This document shows positions 49,315 through 58,510 of a stretch of 64,000 nucleotides of DNA, one piece after another. Each line of letters begins with the position of its first letter. Position 1 is the stretch's first letter. The translations under genes and the position numbers were made by a program. The notes below the pieces were generated by a model. It had not been told where the DNA came from and did not search any database. It saw only the letters and a program-made list of their open reading frames with translations. Origin of the DNA: Pyropia yezoensis (Eukaryota > Rhodophyta > Bangiophyceae > Bangiales > Bangiaceae); NCBI GenBank assembly GCA_009829735.1, contig CM020618.1, forward strand, positions 39,036,894-39,100,893, given 5' to 3'.

Positions 49315-52089
49315 GGCGGGCAGACGACCCAAGACGATGCTGTGGTGCTCGACCTTACGGCCCCGCCGGTGGTCATCGACGCCGCCAAGCTGGACGACTG
49401 GCGCAAGGCGGCCGACCGCATCCGAGGCCTGCTGTGGGCAGTCATGCACTGTGTCGGCGGCGCACCCGCCCGCATGACAGAGACGGCCGGCACCCGCATT
49501 TGCGCGTCGGCGTCTCGCCCCCACCGCTCCCTGTATGTCCACCAGGGCCTGGTCTACACTGTGCTGACCTACTGGAAGGGGCAGGTGGAGCGCCAAGGCG
49601 TCGGCCGGCCCATTATCCGTTGGATGGACGCGGCCACGTCCACGATCGTCCTCCTCTACTTGGTGTTTGTCGAGCCCATCGACGCCTTTTTCGGCCGTGC
49701 CGTCGACCCTGCGTCGCCGTCGGCGGGTCCTGTCGGCGGCGGCCGCGGCAGCGCCATTGACCGCGCGCTGCTGTACCGTGACCAGCACGGGCAGCAGCTG
49801 CCGATGCGGCAGCTGACGCACGCCCTCTCTGTTGGCATCTTCCACAACGTGTCAACCCTCCCGGTCACGGCTCGGCCGCTGCGCCAGTGGTTCAACGGGA
49901 TTGGCAGGCAGACGTGCGACATTGACCCGCTCGACCCCAACCTGGGCAACGCCCCGACCGCAGCAGCAGCAGCAGCGGCCACGTCTACACTCGGTGGCGT
50001 CGGCGGGGGGGGGGGGGTCAGTGCGTCTGTGCAGACGGCTCTTCCCGGCGTCCCCGCCTGGGGTCGCGTCCTGGACACACAGATGGGCCACGCGGGGTCC
50101 ACTGCCATGGAATCCTACGCAAGTGACCCGTCCCACCGCTTTGGTACGCTCAACAACACGACCACCAGCCTCTTCCGCTTTTTTAGCACGCGGGTGCACG
50201 CGGCAATGGGCCTCCGGTCGGTACACGGCGCTCTTGGCCTCTTCCACCCGCTCGCTGTGCAGGTCGTGGACACGCCGCGAGAGGCGGCGCCCGCTGCTGT
50301 GGGGGCGGTTGCCCCTGCTGCGGCGCCGCTGGTCTCGGCCGCCGCGGCGTCGGCGGGCGGCGCGCGCCTGGCGTCTGGTGGCGCGCGTCTGCCCAGCGTG
50401 GGCAGCGGCGCCTCGGGGGTGGCCGCGCCGCCGCCCCCCCCGCTGCTGGAGCAGAGCCTCTCCCGCATTGAGCTCTTTTCCCCGGCCGCTGCTCACAAGG
50501 CAGTGGACGCGGCGGTGCGCAGCCGCTTTAGGGACGCCATGTACGAGTCCCACACCCAGCGTACTGCTGTGCACGCGGTCATGGCTGCGCGGGAGCCCCA
50601 GACGCTGCTGGTGGTCATCCCCACGGGCGGGGGCAAGACGCTCACCTTTTTGGGCCTTGCCCGCACCGAGGTGGACGCGGCAAGGGTGGTTGCGATTGCT
50701 GCGGCGACGGCGCCGCTGGCGGCGCCTGCCGGGGGCTCCCAGTACGCGCCTACGCCGACCATTGTGCTGACGCCCACCCGGGCCGTGTCGGGCAGTATCC
50801 TGTCGGCTGCTCGCGGCATGGACATCCCGACGGGGGTGCGGTCGGGGGGAGTCTGCAGTAGCAGCGACTCGGCGGCCGTCGTGGTGTGTGATATTTGCTC
50901 GGCTGTGCAGCACGGGGCGGCTTTTACCGAGTTCGTCCAGCACCTGGACCGGCAGCGCCGACTGGCGCGCGTCGTGATTGACGAGATCCACCTGGTGCCA
51001 CTGTGGTCGACCTTTCGCACCCACCTGCTGCACCTGCGCAGTGTGCTGAGCTGCCTGCCGTGTCCGCTGCTGATGTTGACTACCACGGCGCCGGCCGCGC
51101 TAGTCACGACGCTCATGACGTCCGTCGGCACCGCCCCAGAGCGCCCGGTGGCTGTCATCCGCGCGCCCACCACCCGTCGGCCCAACATTCGTTACATGGT
51201 CGAGCGCTTGGCCGAGCCCTTCGTCCGCTACCCCAGCATGAATGGCAACCTCCGGCTGCATTCGGCGGTCGCGACGCGGGTCCTTTCGCAGCTGCACCGC
51301 ATCAAGGAGGCGTCTCAGGAGGGAGCCGACGGGGCCAACGACCATGCCGTGGTCATGGGCGTCTTTTGTGAGACCATCCGCGAGGCGGAAGGCATCGCGA
51401 AGGCGCTCCGCTGCCGGGTGGAGATGATCCAGACGGGCGTCATCCGTCATCATGAGGTGGCTATCCTCAAGTTTCAATCCACCGGGTCTACCTTAGCGCT
51501 GCTGCCTGCCGCGCCGCCGCCGCCAGACTCAACAGGTGCCGGCGCATCAGAGGGCGTGCCGCTGGGCGCGATGTCTGACCAAGATGGAGCAGTGGGCGGA
51601 GGCGGCGTCCCTGCGCCTCGTCGGGTGTTCCAGCTTCAAGAGCTCTCCCCGTCATGCGAAGGGTCGGCCGCGCAAGGCGCCACGGCGGTCAAAGGACTCA
51701 TCCTGTCGGAGAGCATGTCAGTCGCCGACATCGTGCGCACTGTCGCGGCGCGGCCAGACATGACCGCCGTCCTCGTCGTTGGTTCTCCGGCGGTATCGAC
51801 AGGCACGGACTTTCCGAGTATGCGGTGGTCCTACCACCTCGGCGCCCGCAACCTGCTCAGCTTTGCGCAGGCGTCGGGGCGTATCTGTCGGACAGCGGGG
51901 CTCGTGGGCACGTCCGTCGTCGTCAACCCCGCCAGCTACTCCGAGTCGCTAGTCAGCCGGCAGCACGATGAGCGCGTGCCGCAGCTCGCCGCCCTGGGAG
52001 ACTTTGACGCGTGGGCGGTGATGCCCCCCACCCAGTGCCGCCGGTTTGGCCTCGAGGCCCTCCTCGACGGCGTCTCCCCAGACACCTAA
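49315..52089 (+). CDS. central ORF: recombinase-like box and RecQ-type SF2 helicase
   Basis: In frame with the preceding ORF; the first ATG-like options are weak, so translation from its own start is doubtful. It contains VLDTQMGHAGSTAMESYA (near 50080), which resembles the GH...Y box of tyrosine recombinases. Helicase motifs follow: Walker A PTGGGKT (50620-50640), Ia LTPTRAV, DEIH box VVIDEIHLV (about 50970-50995), motif III LTTTAP, and motif VI-like FAQASGRICR (about 51865-51890). These are the motifs of RecQ-like 3'-5' DNA helicases, though a long Ala-rich insert splits the usual spacing. ATP-driven DNA unwinding is expected if expressed. Confidence 0.7.
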   Translation, partial: GGQTTQDDAVVLDLTAPPVVIDAAKLDDWRKAADRIRGLLWAVMHCVGGAPARMTETAGTRICASASRPHRSLYVHQGLVYTVLTYWKGQVERQGVGRPIIRWMDAATSTIVLLYLVFVEPIDAFFGRAVDPASPSAGPVGGGRGSAIDRALLYRDQHGQQLPMRQLTHALSVGIFHNVSTLPVTARPLRQWFNGIGRQTCDIDPLDPNLGNAPTAAAAAAATSTLGGVGGGGGVSASVQTALPGVPAWGRVLDTQMGHAGSTAMESYASDPSHRFGTLNNTTTSLFRFFSTRVHAAMGLRSVHGALGLFHPLAVQVVDTPREAAPAAVGAVAPAAAPLVSAAAASAGGARLASGGARLPSVGSGASGVAAPPPPPLLEQSLSRIELFSPAAAHKAVDAAVRSRFRDAMYESHTQRTAVHAVMAAREPQTLLVVIPTGGGKTLTFLGLARTEVDAARVVAIAAATAPLAAPAGGSQYAPTPTIVLTPTRAVSGSILSAARGMDIPTGVRSGGVCSSSDSAAVVVCDICSAVQHGAAFTEFVQHLDRQRRLARVVIDEIHLVPLWSTFRTHLLHLRSVLSCLPCPLLMLTTTAPAALVTTLMTSVGTAPERPVAVIRAPTTRRPNIRYMVERLAEPFVRYPSMNGNLRLHSAVATRVLSQLHRIKEASQEGADGANDHAVVMGVFCETIREAEGIAKALRCRVEMIQTGVIRHHEVAILKFQSTGSTLALLPAAPPPPDSTGAGASEGVPLGAMSDQDGAVGGGGVPAPRRVFQLQELSPSCEGSAAQGATAVKGLILSESMSVADIVRTVAARPDMTAVLVVGSPAVSTGTDFPSMRWSYHLGARNLLSFAQASGRICRTAGLVGTSVVVNPASYSESLVSRQHDERVPQLAALGDFDAWAVMPPTQCRRFGLEALLDGVSPDT

Positions 52090-53652
52090 ACGTCGTGCCG
52101 GGACGGCAAGTTGGCGCTCTGTGACTTTTGTACCAACTGGGCGCTCACGACGCCGGCGGGGACGCCCCGGTCCATGAAGCGGCCGCACGGCGAGGATGAC
52201 GGCGGGGGGGGCAAGGACGACATTGAGGACGCGCGCGCGTTTGACCGTAGCCGTCGTCGTCTGTTTCCAAGCGGCGGCGGCAGCCTTCGCGGCTCGCTGC
52301 GGCCGTCCTCTGCCTACACGCCCTTGCGCGGACAGGCGCCCCGCCGACGGGGTGTGGGCTCGTTTTCGTCTGCCACGGCCAGCACAGCCGGCCAAGGCGT
52401 GGCCGCGTTGTCCGCCCTCGACCAACCGGCCGGCGCGGCCTCTGCAACTGTCAGGGATGCGGCAGCCAGTCGGTTGCGGACTGATGGCATGCACGGGGGT
52501 GGTGGGTCGGACGCTGACGACGACGACGACGACGACGACGAGGCAAAAGCCCTTTTCTTAGCCTCCGTCCGCCACGGAGACGTCCTGTCCCCGTCTGTAG
52601 CAGCCGCGGCGCGTGGACGCGGCCAGCCTGCAGCGGGCTGGGCAAGGGCTTCCCTCGTGACGCCCCCGCGGCCGAGCGCGGCGTTGTCGGCGGCAGCACC
52701 AGAGGCCCCGGACGCGCCCGCATCCAGCGGCGTGCTCTCCTCGCCGCTGACCTTGCCGCTGGCGCAGCGGCCGTCGCCGGACGAGGAGGAGGGTCTGCTA
52801 GATGACTCTCGACGGGGCGTCAACGGCGACGTGGTCGGTGGGGGCTTTGATCGCAGCCGTGCCCTTGCCGAGTCGCAGGTTTTGGCCGCCGCAGTGCAGC
52901 GTGGTTTTCAGGCGGCGCTTGCCGTGTGGAGTCACGCAGACGAGTCACCCTCGCGGCCTTGCGCTTGGAGTTGCGCCCTGTCCGTAAGACTGGCCTCCGG
53001 TGCGGCCCACGGACCGCAGACGTGCTTCCGCAAGACCTGCATGGTGTGCGTGCGGCCTTCCTCCTACACCTACTCTGGCTTGTTCTCGCCGTCGCCGCAT
53101 CTGCAGGTGACATCGTCCAGGCCGGGCACCTGTGGTCTGTCGTCCCGCGACTGCCGGCAGCAGCCGGTGCCATGGAGCGCCGCGTCGCGGTGGGACCATG
53201 CAAAAGGCGGGGGCGTTTGTAACGGTTGCTTCCTCCCGCGGACCGTCCGCAGCCTCGACGACACGGCGCTTGACACGCACCCCATCGGTCGGTTTGGACC
53301 CAGCCGCTGTCCTTGGCTGCTGGTGATCAAGGTGGTACTGCTGCAGGTGGCCCAGGCGCGGGCGCCCATGAGCAGGGCGCAGCCTCACTTTGCGCCCGCC
53401 CTTTCCCGCGCTTGCCGCGTGGAGTGGCAGACGGCGGCGGCCGACGGCCACGGCAGTCAAGTCGGCGACGAGAGGACCCGTGCCCTGTCTGCTTGTGAGC
53501 GGACCATTCCGCGAGAGCTCCTCGACTGGGGCCCAAGGGAACTCCCGTCCGACGTCGACAAGGTCGCGCAGTGGCTTGCAGGCGGCTCCCGGCTACCCAA
53601 CGTGGTCCTGTTTGCTCCCATTCTGGCCCGTGCGTTTGGGCTGCGATTTTAA
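52090..53652 (+). CDS. C-terminal ORF: Cys-rich tail of the helicase locus
   Basis: Same frame as the helicase, beginning immediately after the TAA. LALCDFCTNW continues the expected post-helicase zinc motif. After a long low-complexity acidic/Ala linker come CFRKTCMVC, GGGVCNGCFLPR and CPWLLVI, then VAQWLAGGSRLPNVVLFAP. A Cys-rich block followed by a WL...N.VLLF ending is seen at the end of fungal helicases of this type. It has no independent good start codon near 52090; an ATG lies at about 52174. Confidence 0.55.
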   Translation, partial: TSCRDGKLALCDFCTNWALTTPAGTPRSMKRPHGEDDGGGGKDDIEDARAFDRSRRRLFPSGGGSLRGSLRPSSAYTPLRGQAPRRRGVGSFSSATASTAGQGVAALSALDQPAGAASATVRDAAASRLRTDGMHGGGGSDADDDDDDDDEAKALFLASVRHGDVLSPSVAAAARGRGQPAAGWARASLVTPPRPSAALSAAAPEAPDAPASSGVLSSPLTLPLAQRPSPDEEEGLLDDSRRGVNGDVVGGGFDRSRALAESQVLAAAVQRGFQAALAVWSHADESPSRPCAWSCALSVRLASGAAHGPQTCFRKTCMVCVRPSSYTYSGLFSPSPHLQVTSSRPGTCGLSSRDCRQQPVPWSAASRWDHAKGGGVCNGCFLPRTVRSLDDTALDTHPIGRFGPSRCPWLLVIKVVLLQVAQARAPMSRAQPHFAPALSRACRVEWQTAAADGHGSQVGDERTRALSACERTIPRELLDWGPRELPSDVDKVAQWLAGGSRLPNVVLFAPILARAFGLRF

Positions 53653-53851
53653 GCTCCTGTTGTCGGGCGTGGGACGAGTGGGGTGGGGGGGGGGGTGGGC
53701 ACCGCGTAGTCACACCGACGGGAAGCACGGACGCGCAAAGAACGGATTCTGGCCCGCCTTGTTCTAGTCGTCGGCGTCCACACTCTCTGGCACTGTGGAT
53801 ATCTTGCCAGCCTGGAATCCTTGTCCGTCACTGGATCCCGCGTCCCGAGAA

Positions 53852-54082
53852 TCCGTAGTACTACGGAAAGCGGCCCGCCTTGGCCCCGGCGGCGACGTCC
53901 AGCATCCGCAGTACAACGGAATTTTTGTCCCTCTGCGTCGCCCCGGACACCCGTTCCCGTGTCGGGCAGATCCGTAGTACTACGGAATCGGGGGCACCAT
54001 TACAGTGTCCTCTGGGCGTGCGCCCCCGCTGTAAGGTGGCCATGGCCCTGGCTGGGGCGTTCCAAATCCGTAGTACTACGGA
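53852..54082. repeat. 16-bp palindrome cluster A
   Basis: Perfect copies of TCCGTAGTACTACGGA at 53852-53867, 53971-53986 and 54067-54082, and a degenerate copy at 53905-53920. The motif is its own reverse complement. Spacings are 53, 66 and 96 bases. The cluster begins about 200 bases after the helicase locus ends. Confidence 0.9.
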
Positions 54083-54453
54083 TTCTTGCCAGCCTCGTCG
54101 CTTCCGCCCACACCGGATCCGCCGTCGCCAGAGTGCAGGGTATTGATGCACCAACATGTGCAGGTACCGCGCGGCTTGCAGAGAATGTCCTCGTGAAGGT
54201 CATTTGGGGTTGGAACTGGGTATAATTATTACCAAATCAGCCGCATGGGCAGAGGTTTGTCGGTAGCCGACTGGTGTGCGCATCAACATGGTGTCTGGGA
54301 GGTTGCGGGATCAAGGTGCTTGTCACATGCGAGCTTTAGAGGCGCAAGCGCAATGAACAGCGTCGGTACGCAATGCTGAGAAAAGCTCCAGTACGCCGAG
54401 GTTATCGTGTGGTGCAGCAGGCCTGATCATGGTTGCTGTTTTTGGCCATCCGT

Positions 54454-54487
54454 ACGTGTGACGGGTCACTATAGAATCCTCATCTTT
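54454..54487 (+). repeat. left 34-bp inverted repeat of an 886-bp element
   Basis: Reverse-complement match to 55306-55339 with one mismatch; contains GGGTCACTATAGAATCCTC. Likely the terminal inverted repeat of a small DNA element. Confidence 0.75.
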
Positions 54488-55305
54488 CTTGGCTCTGAAC
54501 ATTTTTGAGTTAGACACACCAGTCGAATGGCCTCCGCGAAAGCTATCCAACGGTGCCCTGTTCTTGCCCAGGAGATAAGTATTGGGGAAGTTACGGCGGT
54601 AAGTACGTGTTTGAACATTTTGTGCACTTTAGGATCGCTCAAAAAAGTGCAAACGCTTCAGAGAATCTGCTGTAGATATCCTGGTACTTGCAACGTTCTT
54701 TCAATTAAGTAACCTGCAGACAGCGAAACACCTGTGCGCGCGCCGCTCCAGAAATGCCGCTCTCGTTTCCCGCCACGCCGTCCCACAGGGCGCACCTCCA
54801 TACCACGCGCCGTATTGACCACGACATGACGAGTGCTGCCGTTACCGTCGTCGTTGCGGCGGCGACAGAGGATGTTGGGCAGGACAGTGTTGCGCTGGCT
54901 GGCCAAGCAATGGCCCAGCACGTAATACAATTGGAGTTGGGGCAAGGGAAGCCGTCTGCCAAGGAAGGGGCCGTCGATGCGGCGGCCGCCGTGGGCGGCC
55001 CAGCTTGCCTGCAGTGCTGGGCCCTTGTGGCCAGGCACACTCCCACACCAGCATCCCCAGCTGCCTGCTTCGTCGCAGGATCAGACGATAACGAACCTAT
55101 GAAGCCGCGCTGCATGCGACTCAGTGCTGGGCGCATGCGCACATGTCCCTGCCACACCGAATCTGCCCGTACTGCTCTGCAATCGAAAGGAACAATTTCC
55201 AGTATACCACGGGAAATACACACTGTCCACATCTGGTGTTCGCGTGGGTCACTTTAGAACGCACAATCTTCAAGAGGCGCTATCTCGGTTCGACCGACCT
55301 CAAAA

Positions 55306-55339
55306 AAGATGAGGATTCTATAGTGACCCGCCACACGTG
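55306..55339 (-). repeat. right 34-bp inverted repeat of the 886-bp element
   Basis: Partner of 54454-54487; reads GAGGATTCTATAGTGACCC on the plus strand. Confidence 0.75.
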
Positions 55340-57490
55340 TATTGGGGAAAAGCCCAAACATGGGTATGAGTATGGGGAGCACCCCATGCCTCATGTGTAG
55401 AGTATCAGCAGGCCAGCGCCTTTGTGGGTATGGCGCGTAGGTATACCTTCGACCCAGGCAGGCCCGAAAGTATGTGGAAAAAAATGCCGGGTATGAGTAT
55501 CAGTACACGGGTATGATACCTAGATTACCTGCGGACGTCGCCTAACTTCGGGTTTCTCACAAATACAGTCGCCTCTCGGCTCCCCCTCCTTCCCCAACGC
55601 CGTCTGTTGTCCCTCCAGCCACAAGAGAGCCTGCGCACCCCCCTCCCATTGCAAACGTTCCCAAAGTTCTTCACGCTGTTACCGTAGTGGCCCGGCTATG
55701 CTGCGGGGACAGGGGCGCAGCCACGTTAGGCGGCTCCTCGCAAAGGCAATACGTGTGCCTGCGCAAGGAGCACTCGTACCACCCCTGCTCCCTCGTCCTG
55801 GGACGACGGCAACCCTGGATTGGACGAGACGTCGGCCTCGGAGGCTCCCACGTGGGGCTGGTGGCGTGTCGTGATGGATAGTCAGGCGGTTTACAAGGAG
55901 CTCCTCACCGTCGCGAGAGAAACGGACAATCGGCGCGTTTCGGTGTGTCAAGGCGGCGCCACCCCACGTCCAAGCACGGAAACGCATGCTGTCGTGATAA
56001 ATACTGGATGAAGTCCTCCTGGTAGATGCCCTTGAGGATCTGTGCAGTGAGTATCTGATACTCTTGGCTGAAACGGTACTGTGTATGAGGCGAGTCTCGA
56101 TTTTCGTCAACAGTACTTCAGATACCCTTGTTTCAAACCCGAGTAGTACCTTCCGGCGCGATACCCTTGATCAGGCCTGGTGTGGTGCGTGAATCGTAAA
56201 GTTATACAGATGAGTTGTGAGAGTGCAAAATATTTCTCAGCAATTCGGTCTCTGCGTGTGGAATGATGGAAGAATTGGAAAGCCATTTCTCCGAGCCAAT
56301 ATATAAACGTGTATCTATTGGCACACCCGCGTCTGGAGGCAGGAGTAACACGTCATGATACGTTTTTTTCTCGTAAAACCCCCGCGTGAGAGAGACGTTG
56401 GGGCACGGAGTACGTATATGGCCGAGAAGACAAACAGACGAACAGGCGTCAATTTTTTGAGCACAGCCCCTACGCGCTGAGGGCTCTCACCCAACAAACG
56501 GCACACATGCGTTCTATGTGCAATGCTCGACATCACTACATGCGTTGTGCCCTACTTTTTCTCACATGCTGAGGAGCTAGTGGGGCCTGTTCTCAGACCT
56601 ACATCGCGTCGCCTGTCTTCAGACGACCGTTCGTTCGCTTCAAGAAAAGAAGATCTTTCTGGCTACAGATGCCCCCTCCGCCACACAGCTGCCGCAGCTA
56701 TGATAGCCAGGTCAAAATCCGCGGCCGAGAGGCACAATTATAACGCTCGCGAGCAGAAGTATCTTCTCCCTCGATCTGGTTGCGACGTCGATGGAGGGGG
56801 CGATGCTCATCACCCTCAGTGGTAAAAAAAAAACGCCGCGCTCAGCTGGAGTGGCTGCGGCGGCCCCCTCAGCTCCCTGGCACTCGTCTCGGCGACGCAG
56901 GGAGTTAGGCGCTTGACCGGCGGCTATGTCTCTGCCTCCGCCTCTCGACTGGGATGGTGCAACCGTCGGTTGCGGACACCGGGCTGACAACGCCACGCAT
57001 GCCGGACCTGAAATGATTTGATGAACCAATTACACGATGTCGAACGGACATGCGAAGTTGGGTCGACCACAACGCTCGCTCGGGGCCATCAGGCTATCCG
57101 TGGTTAAAATATGGCAGCTTTCTTGAAGGAATGCACGCTCCAAACACAGAAATTGGCCGACAGTAGATCGTTGTCCAATGGGAAGCAAGATTTGATATGC
57201 GTAGCCAATAGAGTTGCGAACATGGTACGGGCATCCAAAAGAGCCGGTGCAGTGAGTGTTGAGTAGGCGTTGCGCCGGTGCACACGCAATTCACAAGAGG
57301 ACGAGAATAGAACACGTGGCGGGAACGCCACCACGACGGCAGCCAGCTTCTTTGTCCAGAGAGCGTCAGGGTACACGACTGTCCCAAGCAACAGTGAAGG
57401 AAATAGATCCGCACTTGACTTGAGGGGGTTTTTGCTCCACAGCGAGGCAGTTTGTCGTTCAGGGTTGTTCAGTTCAGTACAGAGAGGATG
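55340..57490. other. intergenic, less GC-rich, no gene recognised
   Basis: Balanced base composition with short open frames only. A minus-strand frame near 57107-57460 is somewhat protein-like but has no identifiable motif. The phrase GGGTATGAGTAT recurs around 55360-55510. Confidence 0.4.
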
Positions 57491-57497
57491 AAACATC

Positions 57498-57850
57498 GTG
57501 GAAGAGCGCACACACCACAGGTTTTGGCAGTCGTCGCGGACGGTCAGATCTGTCTCCCGATCTCCCAAACCGGATGAAAAATGATGAAAGAGCGCATACA
57601 CCACAGGTTTTGGCCATGGTCGCGGCCTGCACGGACGGACAGTTTTGTGCCCGGTCGAGTCAACATAGTGAAAACGCACACACACCACATGTTTTGGCCA
57701 TGGTTGCGGCGATGGGGGGCCCAGACAGCGACCCCCATCACAGCGGGTGTTCCAACAGATGCTACTTGATAACATATGGCGCATGAAAGAGTTCATCAAA
57801 ATCGCACATGCTGTGAAAGAGCACACACACACACCCACGTTTTGGCCATC
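57498..57850 (+). repeat. four-copy repeat with ~85-bp period
   Basis: Copies at about 57498, 57583, 57668 and 57811 share GAAAGAGCGCACACACCACA followed by GGTTTTGGCCATGGTCGCGG, with changes. The first three are spaced 85 bases apart; the fourth is about 143 further. It leads directly into palindrome cluster B. Confidence 0.75.
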
Positions 57851-57930
57851 TTATCAAGTAACGCCGAGTACCTCGGCTGGATTTTGGATATTTGCGGCCT
57901 TGGCCCGCACCGGGTCCGGCGTCGCGAAAA

Positions 57931-58510
57931 TCCGTAGTACTACGGAAGCACGTCCGACTTGGCCACGGCGGTGGCATTCCGCATCCGCCGACTATCCGAT
58001 TTTTTTTTCCCACTGCGTTGCCCCGGACACCCGTTCCCATGTCGGGCAGATCCGTAGTACTACGGAATCGGGGGCATCATTACAGTGTCCTCTGGGCGTG
58101 CGCCCCCGCTGTAAGGTGGCCATGGCCCTGGCTGGGGCGTTCCAAATCCGTAGTACTACGGATTCTTGCCAGCCCCGTCGCTTCTGCCCACACCGGATCC
58201 GGCGCCGCGAGAATCAGTAGTACTACGGAACTCCGCCCGACTTTGGTCGAGGCGTGGGCGTCCAAAAACCCAATAAACTGTGCATTGCTTGTCAGCCGCG
58301 CTTGGTTGTCCGACGCTGAGTCCCGCGCTGCGAGAATCCGTAGTACTGCGGAAACGAGGGCACCTTTGCAGCGTTCCCATGCGTGCCCCATGCTGTAATG
58401 CTCGACGCAATCAGGTGGGGGCGTTCCGACTGTGTTGTACGACGGGTTTCTCGACCAGGACTGACCGCCCACACCTGATCGGGTGTCTTGAGAATCCGTA
58501 GTACTACGTA
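57931..58510. repeat. 16-bp palindrome cluster B
   Basis: Perfect copies of TCCGTAGTACTACGGA at 57931, 58051 and 58147. One-mismatch copies are at 58214, 58337 and 58495. A degenerate copy is at 57984. The part from about 57920 to 58210 is a copy of 53840-54130 at an offset of 4,079-4,080 bases; the rest extends the series with related flanks such as GCGAGAATC. Confidence 0.9.

Larger units (their letters stand above)
46936..53652 (+). pseudogene. zinc-finger / recombinase-box / RecQ-type helicase locus, one frame of 2,239 codons with two in-frame stops
   Basis: From an ATG in good context (CCACCATG) to a TAA, the same frame carries a continuous domain series. There are C2H2-like fingers (residues ~59-84 and ~160), a long helical region, a box resembling the C-terminal box of tyrosine recombinases (~1049), an SF2/RecQ-like helicase (~1200-1700) and a Cys-rich C-terminus starting CDFC (~1729). 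The frame is interrupted only by TGA at 49312 and TAA at 52087. Domain content continues without shift across both: helicase motifs end in RRFGLEALLDG just before the TAA, and the LALCDFC zinc motif follows it. The layout (zinc finger, helicase, CxxC tail) resembles large telomere-linked or mobile helicases of fungi. It is either a recently inactivated gene, a gene read through its stops, or sequence error at two sites. Confidence 0.7.
54454..55339. mobile_element. putative 886-bp inverted-repeat element (MITE-like)
   Basis: Bounded by 34-bp near-perfect inverted repeats. The interior has no recognised transposase; open frames of up to ~175 codons exist, including a Cys-containing one (RICPYCSAIERNNF near 55160). 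It fits a non-autonomous DNA transposon, but a clear target-site duplication is not visible. Confidence 0.5.

Noticed and set aside
57104-57838. 244-codon minus-strand ORF
   Set aside because: Some stretches look protein-like, but the 5' half runs through the 85-bp repeats and no family motif is present.
53852-58510. Palindrome clusters as restriction-like or CRISPR-type arrays
   Set aside because: Spacers are related between clusters and of variable length, and the motif is self-complementary; repeated binding sites in an element fit better.
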